Positions 16,416-23,282 of a DNA stretch of 64,000 bases are shown here, piece by piece. The notes under the pieces are model-generated. The model saw only the letters and a list, made by a program, of their open reading frames with translations. It searched no databases and was not told the DNA's origin. The stretch is taken from NCBI GenBank assembly GCA_030145205.1, contig JAQYVZ010000016.1:1-64000 (forward strand), in the 5' to 3' direction. This DNA is from Desulfuromonadales bacterium (GTDB taxonomy: Bacteria > Desulfobacterota > Desulfuromonadia > Desulfuromonadales > BM103). Each line of letters starts with the position of its first letter. The stretch's first letter is position 1. Position numbers and translations under genes: made by a program.

Positions 16416-17261
16416 ATGGATCTCTGGTATACGGAAAAACATACTGACGGCGCAGGCATCACCCTACGGGTCAAAAAAAGCCTGTTTTCCGGTGAAAGCG
16501 AATTCCAGAAGCTGGATATCGTCGACACTATGGACTACGGTCGCATGATGCTGCTCGACGGCCTGGTCATGGTCACCGAACGAGACGAGTTCATCTACCA
16601 CGACATGATCACCCACCCCGCCCTGTTCACCCACCCGAACCCGCAGAAGGTCCTGGTGATCGGTGGCGGCGACGGCGGCACCATCCGAGAGATCGTCCGT
16701 CATCCCGAGGTCGAGCTGGCGGTTCTGTGTGAAATTGATGGACTGGTCATCGAAAAATCGATCGAACTGCTGCCGAGCATGGCCAGCGCCATCGATGGCA
16801 GCAACCCCAAGGTCAAGCTGCATATAGACGACGGCATCGCCTACATCAAGGAGCACCAGGGAGAATTCGACGTGATCCTGGTCGATTCGACCGACCCGAT
16901 CGGCCCGGCCGTCGGCCTGTTTGAAGAAGACTTCTACCAGACGGTGTTCGCTGCCCTGAAAGAGGACGGCATCATGGTCGCGCAGAGCGAGTCCCCCTTC
17001 TATCATGCCGACATCCAGAAAGAGATGTTCGGCAACCTGCGCGCCGTATTTCCGATTGTCGAGATGTACCAGGCGTTCATCCCGACCTACCCGAGCGGCT
17101 TCTGGAGTTTTGCCTTCGCCAGCAAGCAGTACCATCCGGTCAAGGACTTCGACCGCAAACGTGCCGCCAACCGGGAGTTCCACACCCGCTACTACAACGA
17201 AGACCTGCATCTTGGCGCTTTCATGCTGCCGACCTTCGCACAGGAAAACATTGCGGAGTGA
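16416..17261 (+). CDS. speE: SpeE, spermidine synthase (polyamine aminopropyltransferase)
   Basis: Transfers an aminopropyl group from decarboxylated S-adenosylmethionine to putrescine. The ATG at 16416 with GAGG upstream gives 281 residues starting MDLWYTEKH, as in other SpeE proteins; 30 extra codons upstream are not family-like. The cofactor motif VIGGGDGGTIREI lies at 81-92 and the catalytic LVDSTDPIGPA at 155-165. The downstream speA start is 8 bases after the speE stop and its ribosome-binding site overlaps the end of speE. Confidence 0.95.
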   Translation: MDLWYTEKHTDGAGITLRVKKSLFSGESEFQKLDIVDTMDYGRMMLLDGLVMVTERDEFIYHDMITHPALFTHPNPQKVLVIGGGDGGTIREIVRHPEVELAVLCEIDGLVIEKSIELLPSMASAIDGSNPKVKLHIDDGIAYIKEHQGEFDVILVDSTDPIGPAVGLFEEDFYQTVFAALKEDGIMVAQSESPFYHADIQKEMFGNLRAVFPIVEMYQAFIPTYPSGFWSFAFASKQYHPVKDFDRKRAANREFHTRYYNEDLHLGAFMLPTFAQENIAE

Positions 17262-17268
17262 TACTGCC

Positions 17269-19173
17269 ATGACCACAGCCGCCCGACAGAACTGGACCCC
17301 GGAAGATTCTGCAGCTTTGTACGGCATCCGCAACTGGGGTGCGGGATTTTTCGACCTGAATGATCAGGGCGAGGTCGTGGTCAAGGTCCCTTTCCCGGAG
17401 GGTTCGGCCAGTGTGTCCCTGATGGACATCGTCACCGGCATCGAACAGCGCGGCCACGTCATGCCGCTGCTGCTGCGCATCGAGAATCTGCTGGACATCT
17501 CTCTCTCGCAGCTGAATGAAGCGTTTAGGCGCGCCATCACCGACGCAGGCTACACCGGCACCTACCGCGGCGTCTTCCCGATTAAGGTCAACCAGCAGTG
17601 CCAGGTCATCGAAGAGCTTACGGCGTTCGGCGCCCGCTACAGCCACGGTCTCGAGGCGGGCAGCAAGGCTGAGCTGCTGCTGGCCTTAGCGCACCTCAAG
17701 AATGATGGCCTGCTGATTCTCAACGGCTCGAAGGACCGGGAGTTTATTGACCTGGGGCTCTGGGCCGACAAACTCGGCATCCGCTGCTTTTTCGTGGTCG
17801 AATCGCCAAAAGAGCTGGCCCTGCTGATCGAACGCAGCAAGTCCCTCGGCATCCGGCCGCTGATCGGGGTCCGTGTCAAGGTGTCGAGCAAAGTCGGCGG
17901 GCTCTGGACGGAGACCACCGGTGATCGCAGCAGCTTCGGCCTGAGCACGGCGCAACTGGTCGCGGTGGTCGATACCCTGAGGCAGGCGGGCATGCTCGAC
18001 TGTCTGCAGCTGCTGCACTGCCACCTCGGCTCACAGATTCCGGATCTCGACGACATCCGCGCCGGCGTCAACGAGGCCTGTCGCTTCTATGCCGGGCTGG
18101 TGGCCGAAGGCGCCCCGATGGGCTACCTCGACCTCGGTGGCGGTCTGGCGGTCGATTACATGGGCGCTGGCGACAACCACCTCCAGTCACGCAACTATAC
18201 GCTTGATGACTATTGTGCCGCGTTGGTTGCCACCACAGCCAAGGCGCTCGACCCGCTCAAGATCGCGCACCCCAACCTGGTCACGGAATCGGGCCGCGCC
18301 ACCGTCGCCTACTCCTCGCTCCTCCTGTTCAACATCCTCGATGTGATGCGTTTTGCGCCGATTGCCTTGCCGGAGCAGCCGGACGAGGCAGACCCTGAGC
18401 CAATCCACGCGCTCTTCCGCATGCACACCGACGATCAATCGATTGTTGATTACACCGAGGCGCTCAAATGCCGCGATGCAATGCGCGCCCTCTTCCGCAA
18501 CGGCACAACCAGTCTGCGTCAACGCGCCGCCGCCGAGAACCTGTTCCTCGCCGTTGCCGGCAAAGCGTTTCACACCCAACAGAGCAACGACGCCCTGCCC
18601 GCCGAGCTGGCAGAATTGAAACAGGGGCTCGCCGATATCTACTACGGCAACTTCAGCGTCTTTCAGTCGCTGCCCGACACCTGGGCCATCGACCAAGTTT
18701 TTCCGGTGATGCCGCTACACCGCCACACCGAATGCCCGGACCGCGAAGCCACCCTCTCCGACCTGACCTGCGACTGCGACGGCAAGCTCGACCGCTTCTT
18801 CGTCGAAAATGACATCCGGGGCACCCTGCCGGTGCATGGACTGCGTGATGGGGAAAACTACCTGCTCGGCGTTTTTCTAATGGGAGCCTACCAGGAGACC
18901 TTGGGTGACCTGCACAACCTGTTCGGCGACACCCACGTCGCCAGCGTGCGCATTAACGCCAACGGCAGCTTCGATGTAATGAAGGAGATCAGCGGTGACA
19001 CGATCGGTGATGTTCTGGAAATGGTTGAATACCGTGCAGACGATCTGTTCGAGACTTTCCGGGAGCGCACCGAAGAAGCCGTCCGTCAGGGAAAAATCAA
19101 CATCCGGGAGCGGCAGACAATTGTCGAGGAATATGCCGCCAACCTGCGAGGTTATACCTACTACGAGGACTAG
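17269..19173 (+). CDS. speA: SpeA, biosynthetic arginine decarboxylase
   Basis: PLP enzyme (fold III) that converts arginine to agmatine, the entry to putrescine by the agmatine route. 634 residues from the ATG at 17269, preceded by GCGGAG. The PLP lysine is in YRGVFPIKVNQQ (Lys 106), HCHLGSQIPD is the conserved cofactor segment, and the C-terminal catalytic pattern LTCDCDGKLDRF carries the active-site cysteine. The open frame extends upstream into speE in another frame, which is not coding. No agmatinase is seen nearby, so agmatine processing must be encoded elsewhere. Confidence 0.95.
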   Translation: MTTAARQNWTPEDSAALYGIRNWGAGFFDLNDQGEVVVKVPFPEGSASVSLMDIVTGIEQRGHVMPLLLRIENLLDISLSQLNEAFRRAITDAGYTGTYRGVFPIKVNQQCQVIEELTAFGARYSHGLEAGSKAELLLALAHLKNDGLLILNGSKDREFIDLGLWADKLGIRCFFVVESPKELALLIERSKSLGIRPLIGVRVKVSSKVGGLWTETTGDRSSFGLSTAQLVAVVDTLRQAGMLDCLQLLHCHLGSQIPDLDDIRAGVNEACRFYAGLVAEGAPMGYLDLGGGLAVDYMGAGDNHLQSRNYTLDDYCAALVATTAKALDPLKIAHPNLVTESGRATVAYSSLLLFNILDVMRFAPIALPEQPDEADPEPIHALFRMHTDDQSIVDYTEALKCRDAMRALFRNGTTSLRQRAAAENLFLAVAGKAFHTQQSNDALPAELAELKQGLADIYYGNFSVFQSLPDTWAIDQVFPVMPLHRHTECPDREATLSDLTCDCDGKLDRFFVENDIRGTLPVHGLRDGENYLLGVFLMGAYQETLGDLHNLFGDTHVASVRINANGSFDVMKEISGDTIGDVLEMVEYRADDLFETFRERTEEAVRQGKINIRERQTIVEEYAANLRGYTYYED

Positions 19174-19220
19174 CCGTCAGCTCACGGGGAGTTCGACAGG
19201 CGGCCAGACTGTTCTCTTGA

Positions 19221-20150
19221 TCAACCCGCCTGCAACCGTTGGCTGACAAACTGCGTCAACGAGTCAGACAGATCTCCCGCGGCCAGGGCCTGCAGATAGG
19301 CCTTGCGCGCATCATCCAACAGGCCCTGTTTCTCCAGGGCCCTTCCCAGACCGACCCAGAAAGCTCCGGCCTTCGGCCAGGCCGCCAGTAGATTGCGATA
19401 GGTTTGCGCGGCCAAAAAGGATTCGTCCAGCTGCAGGTAGTAACCCGCCAGCAGGGCATGGATCTCTGGAGCCTGCCCGATCCTGGGCAGACCGGACTGC
19501 AGCAGGAGGTTGACGGCACCGGGCAGGTCTCCCTGCTCGACCATCAGGGCCGCCGCCCGCTGTTTAAAGACAACATGCTCAGGCGCCAGAGTCACCCCGT
19601 CCCTGAGGACAAGAATGGCGGCATCAAAGTGCCCTGCCATTTCGTAAAGATCCGCCAGAAATGCGCGGGCGGCAAACTGTTGCGGGTCCAGCTCAAGGCA
19701 GATCTGCAAAGCCGCCACAGCCGAACTTTCACGATTGTCCCGATAAAAAACCTGCGCCGCCTGAAAAGCCTCTGCGGCCGTCTGGTAAACACCAAGACCG
19801 CCGACCGGCGCCTGCCCAGCGGAAACACCGCCAGGCAAAGTCTCCGGCCGAAGCAGCACGGGCTTCACCTTTGGCGGGGGCACCGGTTCTGTCTGCTGAA
19901 CAGCAACCACGGGGGCCGGGCCGGCACCTGCCGGCGCGTTTACGACCTTGGGGGAGGAAGGGAGCCAGGCGGTCATCTGTCCAGCCAGCCACCAGAGCAG
20001 CAGGGCGCCGCCCGCACCGGCAATCAGCAGAACGAACGGCAAAGACCGCTGACGCGCCCGGGTCGCCGGAGGGACTGCGTGCCGCTCGGTGGAAGCCTCG
20101 TCACCCTGGCGTTCCTGCAGATCCCGCAACATCTGGTTGATCAGGCTCAC
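19221..20150 (-). CDS. mshN: MshN-like pilus/secretion biogenesis protein with TPR repeats
   Basis: 309-residue inner-membrane protein. The N-terminus MSLINQMLRDLQERQ is a signature of MSHA biogenesis protein MshN; one membrane span follows (SLPFVLLIAGAGGALLLWWL, about 37-56), then a Pro/Val-rich linker of about 60 residues and a periplasmic TPR region from about residue 125 to the end. It overlaps the mshM stop by 4 bases. MshM-MshN act in assembly of MSHA-type type IV pili; the other msh genes are not in this window. It converges with speA with only about 50 bases between them. Confidence 0.75.
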   Translation of the reverse strand: MSLINQMLRDLQERQGDEASTERHAVPPATRARQRSLPFVLLIAGAGGALLLWWLAGQMTAWLPSSPKVVNAPAGAGPAPVVAVQQTEPVPPPKVKPVLLRPETLPGGVSAGQAPVGGLGVYQTAAEAFQAAQVFYRDNRESSAVAALQICLELDPQQFAARAFLADLYEMAGHFDAAILVLRDGVTLAPEHVVFKQRAAALMVEQGDLPGAVNLLLQSGLPRIGQAPEIHALLAGYYLQLDESFLAAQTYRNLLAAWPKAGAFWVGLGRALEKQGLLDDARKAYLQALAAGDLSDSLTQFVSQRLQAG

Positions 20151-21064
20151 AACAAAATCCTCTGCAAAAGATAAACAACAATCACCAGCTCAACCAGGGT
20201 CGCCGCGCCTACCGCCCAATAAAATGGCTGCTGCAGCCGGGACAACGAAGCCGCTGTCACGTCATCCGTATCGGCACAAGCCGCCCGAACATGGTTGGGT
20301 CCGACCGAAGCCAGCCCCTGCCCATAAGCCGCCATCAAAGCCTTGTGGCTGAGCACATTGACCAATCGCGGGATACCGCGACTCGAACGATACAGCAGGT
20401 CAAGCGCGTTCTGACTGAACAGGCAACCGCTCTTCATTCCCGCAATCTCCAAGCGATGCTCAACATAGCCTTCCACACCCTGACGGTCCAGAGGCGGCAA
20501 CTCGTAACGGAAAGTGATCCGCTGGCGCAGTTGACGTAGATCGGAACGCTCCAGCAACACATTCAGCTCCGGCTGCGCAAAGACCACAATCTGCAGCAGC
20601 TTTTGTTTCTCGGTCTCCAGGTTGCTCAACAGGCGTAGGGCTTCCAGGCTTTCGCGCGGCATCGCCTGGGCCTCATCGATACAGAGAACCGCCCTCTGGC
20701 CCTCACTCTGAAGCTGAACCAGGTTCCCGGTGATCAGCTTCACCAGATCATGGGTGGTCGCCCCGACGGCAACCTCCAGGCCCAGCTCTTCCGCCAAAGC
20801 CTTGTGCAACTCGAATGGAGAGAGCAGCGGATTGGGGAGGTAGGCGGCACGGTACTGTCCCGCCATGGCCGCCAACAGCTTGCGGCACAGCAGCGTCTTG
20901 CCTGTGCCAACCTCGCCGGTGATCTTAATAAACCCTTCACCACTCTCCAGGGCAACCTGGAGAACGTTCAGGGCTTGCTGATGACCGACAAATTGATAGA
21001 AAAAGTCAGGATCAGGCGTCAGAGAGAAAGGCGACTCCTGCAGCCCGAAATGGTTCAGATACAT
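20147..21064 (-). CDS. mshM: MshM/ExeA-like AAA ATPase
   Basis: 305-residue ATPase of the ExeA/GspA family. It opens MYLNHFGLQESPFSLTPDPDFFY, the family start, has Walker A GEVGTGKT at 50-57, Walker B AVLCIDEAQAMP, and a C-terminal membrane span (YWAVGAATLVELVIVVYLLQ) that would anchor it in the inner membrane beside MshN. The ATG at 21064 has GAGGGGG upstream; 38 upstream codons in the same frame are not family-like. In MSHA and type II secretion systems this pair places the secretin or pilus machine through the peptidoglycan. A GATACAA-T-TTGTATC palindrome lies just upstream. Confidence 0.85.
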   Translation of the reverse strand: MYLNHFGLQESPFSLTPDPDFFYQFVGHQQALNVLQVALESGEGFIKITGEVGTGKTLLCRKLLAAMAGQYRAAYLPNPLLSPFELHKALAEELGLEVAVGATTHDLVKLITGNLVQLQSEGQRAVLCIDEAQAMPRESLEALRLLSNLETEKQKLLQIVVFAQPELNVLLERSDLRQLRQRITFRYELPPLDRQGVEGYVEHRLEIAGMKSGCLFSQNALDLLYRSSRGIPRLVNVLSHKALMAAYGQGLASVGPNHVRAACADTDDVTAASLSRLQQPFYWAVGAATLVELVIVVYLLQRILL

Positions 21065-21082
21065 CCCACACCCCCTCGGCAG

Positions 21083-21119
21083 GATACAATTTGTATCGCG
21101 CGGCAAAACATTATATATT
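21083..21119 (+). promoter_or_regulatory. Palindrome and promoter between mshM and the cytochrome b5-like gene
   Basis: GATACAA-T-TTGTATC (21083-21097) is a perfect palindrome. Its right arm overlaps a possible -35 TTGTAT (21091-21096) followed 17 bases later by TATATT (21114-21119), which would serve the plus-strand cytochrome b5-like gene. A regulator bound here could affect both divergent genes. Confidence 0.4.
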
Positions 21120-21176
21120 TTCCGAGTAAGAAAATACCAGATATTTTCATCCCATCTTTTTGTACCGGAGGTATCC

Positions 21177-21497
21177 ATGACCCGCGACGAACTCAGCCAG
21201 CACGACGGCCAGGACGGCAGACGCGCCTATGTGGCCGTCAACAAGATCGTGTACGATGTCACCGACAGCCCACTTTGGCAGAACGGCCTGCATCCCCCCA
21301 ACCATAAGGCCGGTCAGGATCTGTCCGAGGAAATCCTTTCGGCCCCGCACGTCAAGACAGTCGTCACGCGTTTCCCTGTCGTTGGGCAGCTGGAGGAAGA
21401 GTCCTCATCGGCTGGCCAGAAGGGTGGCGGCAAGCTACTTGCCATCATCGCGATTGTCGCGATCATCTCTATCATCGGCCTGGTTCTGCTGCTCTAG
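21177..21497 (+). CDS. Tail-anchored cytochrome b5-like heme/steroid-binding protein
   Basis: 106 residues, with GGAGG placed 6 bases before the ATG. Residues about 3-70 match the short cytochrome b5-like heme-binding fold (YVAVNKIVYDVTDSPLWQNG, then HPPNHKAGQDLSEEI); the second ligand could be the histidine in SAPHVKTV. A glycine-rich linker is followed by a C-terminal hydrophobic helix (LLAIIAIVAIISIIGLVLLL) that ends the protein, so it looks tail-anchored with the heme domain in the cytoplasm. A role as a small electron carrier at the membrane is inferred from the fold only. Confidence 0.75.
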   Translation: MTRDELSQHDGQDGRRAYVAVNKIVYDVTDSPLWQNGLHPPNHKAGQDLSEEILSAPHVKTVVTRFPVVGQLEEESSSAGQKGGGKLLAIIAIVAIISIIGLVLLL

Positions 21498-21546
21498 CAG
21501 TCTGTTGGATAATAGGCAGCAAAGACCCCTTGTGCATCGCTCCCTT

Positions 21547-21580
21547 GTGCCCGTCCCGCCCGACGGGCACGGGGGGGGGG
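21547..21580. repeat. Hairpin with a G10 homopolymer
   Basis: GTGCCCGTC (21547-21555) pairs perfectly with GACGGGCAC (21562-21570) and is directly followed by ten G. The 308-base gap between the cytochrome b5-like gene and yhcC holds this hairpin, a minus-strand terminator and a 39-codon reading frame. The G-run could slip in replication, but it lies outside any clear gene. Confidence 0.5.
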
Positions 21581-21589
21581 ATCGGCCAC

Positions 21590-21622
21590 AAAAAACCTGA
21601 ATCAGCCCTTGCTTTTTCAGGT
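21590..21622 (-). terminator. Probable terminator after yhcC
   Basis: On the minus strand ACCTGAA pairs with TTCAGGT around a 14-base loop and is followed by six T. It lies about 185 bases past the yhcC stop. The stem is short, so strength is uncertain. Confidence 0.45.
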
Positions 21623-21644
21623 CATCTTGTCTATTCTCCACGCC

Positions 21645-21764
21645 ATGTTACGTTTTCTTCTTCTCATGACAGGGATTGTCTGGGCCGCCTTGCTGCTCGT
21701 CTCCTGGAGCGGCCCCATTGACGCCTCCTCGACCCGGCCCCCGTCACAACAGGACGCCTCCTGA
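21645..21764 (+). CDS. Possible 39-residue hydrophobic peptide
   Basis: An ATG-initiated frame of 39 codons: MLRFLLLMTGIVWAALLLVS forms one membrane helix, followed by a short polar Ser/Pro tail. No good ribosome-binding site is visible and it converges on yhcC, so this may be chance. Listed because the hydrophobic core and polar tail look like a small membrane peptide. Confidence 0.2.
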   Translation: MLRFLLLMTGIVWAALLLVSWSGPIDASSTRPPSQQDAS

Positions 21765-21805
21765 TCTCCCCCAGCTCCGCTGACGACTCACTGTTCAGCA
21801 ACACC

Positions 21806-22732
21806 TCACTCATCACACAGCACAGCCTTACACCCCTGGATTGATCCTCGCCGGACCAGTTCATCATCGATCGCATTGAGCACCTCCCACTTGTTCAACG
21901 ACCAGAGTGGTGCCAACAACTGCTCCCGGGGACCGTCGCCTGTCAGACGATGGATCAGCGTGTCAGTCGGCAGCCGCTCGATCACATCCGCAACGAGACC
22001 GACATAAGCGGGCTGCGACAGGGTTTCGAATTCACCCGCCTGGTACAGCGCGCCCAAAGGGGTATTGTCGAGCACATGTAACAGGTGCAGTTTGACGCCG
22101 TCGACACCGAGGCGAGCCAGCTCGTCAATCGTGGCCAGCATGGCGGCACGGTCTTCGCCGGGCAGCCCGAGAATCACATGCACACACACCCGGATTCCCC
22201 GCTGTTTCGCCCGTTGGTAAGCATCCAGGAAAGCGGCATAGTCATGGCCGCGCTGCAGCCAGGCCAGCGTTCGGTCATGCATCGACTGCAACCCGAGCTC
22301 CAGCCAGAAGTAGGTGCGCTGATGGTAGCTCTCCAGCAGCGCCATCACCGGCTCGGGAACGCAGTCGGGCCGGGTGCCGACCATCAAGCCGACCACATCC
22401 GGCACAGCGAGGGCTTCATCATAAAGCCGGCGCAAAGTTTCAACCGGCGCAAACGTGTTCGAAAAGGGTTGGAAATAGGCCAGAAACTGCCGGGCCTTGT
22501 ACTTGCGCGTCATCACCTCTTTGCCCGCCTCAATCTGGGCGGCAATCTCGGCCTGACGAGCAATTCCCGTGGCCCCCGAACCACCCGGGTCGCAGAACAG
22601 GCAGCCGGCTCGGTCCCGCCCGCCGCCCCGGTTCGGACAACCAAACCCGGCATCCACGGAGATCTTGTGCACACGACCACCAAAATGCTCCTTGAGGTGT
22701 GCGGAAAACATCTGGTAAGGTTTGTTCGACAT
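21806..22732 (-). CDS. yhcC: YhcC-like radical SAM protein (TIGR01212 family)
   Basis: Radical SAM protein of 308 residues from the ATG at 22732, the length of E. coli YhcC; the 39 upstream codons are not conserved-looking. The cluster motif is extended, CPNRGGGRDRAGCLFC, with DAGFGCP before it as in the family. VGTRPDCVPEPVMALL, ELGLQSMHDRTL and KLHLLHVLDNTPLG are typical barrel segments. Elp3-type radical SAM fold; the substrate is not established for the family. It is divergent from the response-regulator gene, whose start is about 115 bases away. Confidence 0.88.
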   Translation of the reverse strand: MSNKPYQMFSAHLKEHFGGRVHKISVDAGFGCPNRGGGRDRAGCLFCDPGGSGATGIARQAEIAAQIEAGKEVMTRKYKARQFLAYFQPFSNTFAPVETLRRLYDEALAVPDVVGLMVGTRPDCVPEPVMALLESYHQRTYFWLELGLQSMHDRTLAWLQRGHDYAAFLDAYQRAKQRGIRVCVHVILGLPGEDRAAMLATIDELARLGVDGVKLHLLHVLDNTPLGALYQAGEFETLSQPAYVGLVADVIERLPTDTLIHRLTGDGPREQLLAPLWSLNKWEVLNAIDDELVRRGSIQGCKAVLCDE

Positions 22733-22847
22733 AAACAGACTATGCCATTCTCCCCAGGGCAAGAGCAAGGGGCAACAAAGCCTTTGCAGGTGGCAGGGCG
22801 GCTGGTATACTGAGCGTATTGATTGCTGAACTTGAAGGAGAGTGTGC

Positions 22848-23213
22848 ATGGCCCGCTTACTGGTTGTTGATGATGAAGGCGATATTCGCCACCTTTATGC
22901 CGCAGAACTGGAAGACGAGGGTTATGATGTCGCCACCGCCGGCAACAGCGCCGACGCCCTGACTCTGCTTGAACAGCAGACCTTCGATCTGGTGGTTCTC
23001 GACATCCAACTTGACCAGGAAAGCGGCCTGGAACTGCTGCAGGCAATCACCCGCAAGCAGGAGAACCTCCCGGTCATTCTCTGCACGGCCTTCAGCTCCT
23101 ATCGGGATGATTTTTCATCCTGGCTGGCGGATGCCTACGTGGTCAAAAGTTCGGACCTGAATGAACTGAAACAGGAAGTCAAACACATACTAAACAAACA
23201 GCGTCCATCCTGA
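22848..23213 (+). CDS. Stand-alone receiver-domain response regulator
   Basis: 121 residues, a single CheY-like receiver. Acidic pocket D8-D9, phospho-acceptor D52 in VVLDIQL, the switch threonine in ILCTAFSS and the lysine in YVVKSSD are all present. AAGGAG precedes the ATG. There is no output domain, so it must signal by protein contact. It is followed after 69 bases by the nucleotidyltransferase fusion gene on the same strand, and the arrangement suggests it is the first gene of the sugar-nucleotide/glycogen operon. No partner kinase is in the window. Confidence 0.88.
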   Translation: MARLLVVDDEGDIRHLYAAELEDEGYDVATAGNSADALTLLEQQTFDLVVLDIQLDQESGLELLQAITRKQENLPVILCTAFSSYRDDFSSWLADAYVVKSSDLNELKQEVKHILNKQRPS

Positions 23214-23282
23214 GCACCTGGTGAAAGCCCCGACATCCGTTCAAACTGACATTTTTTCCGCGACCAGCCGGGAGGAGTTCCA

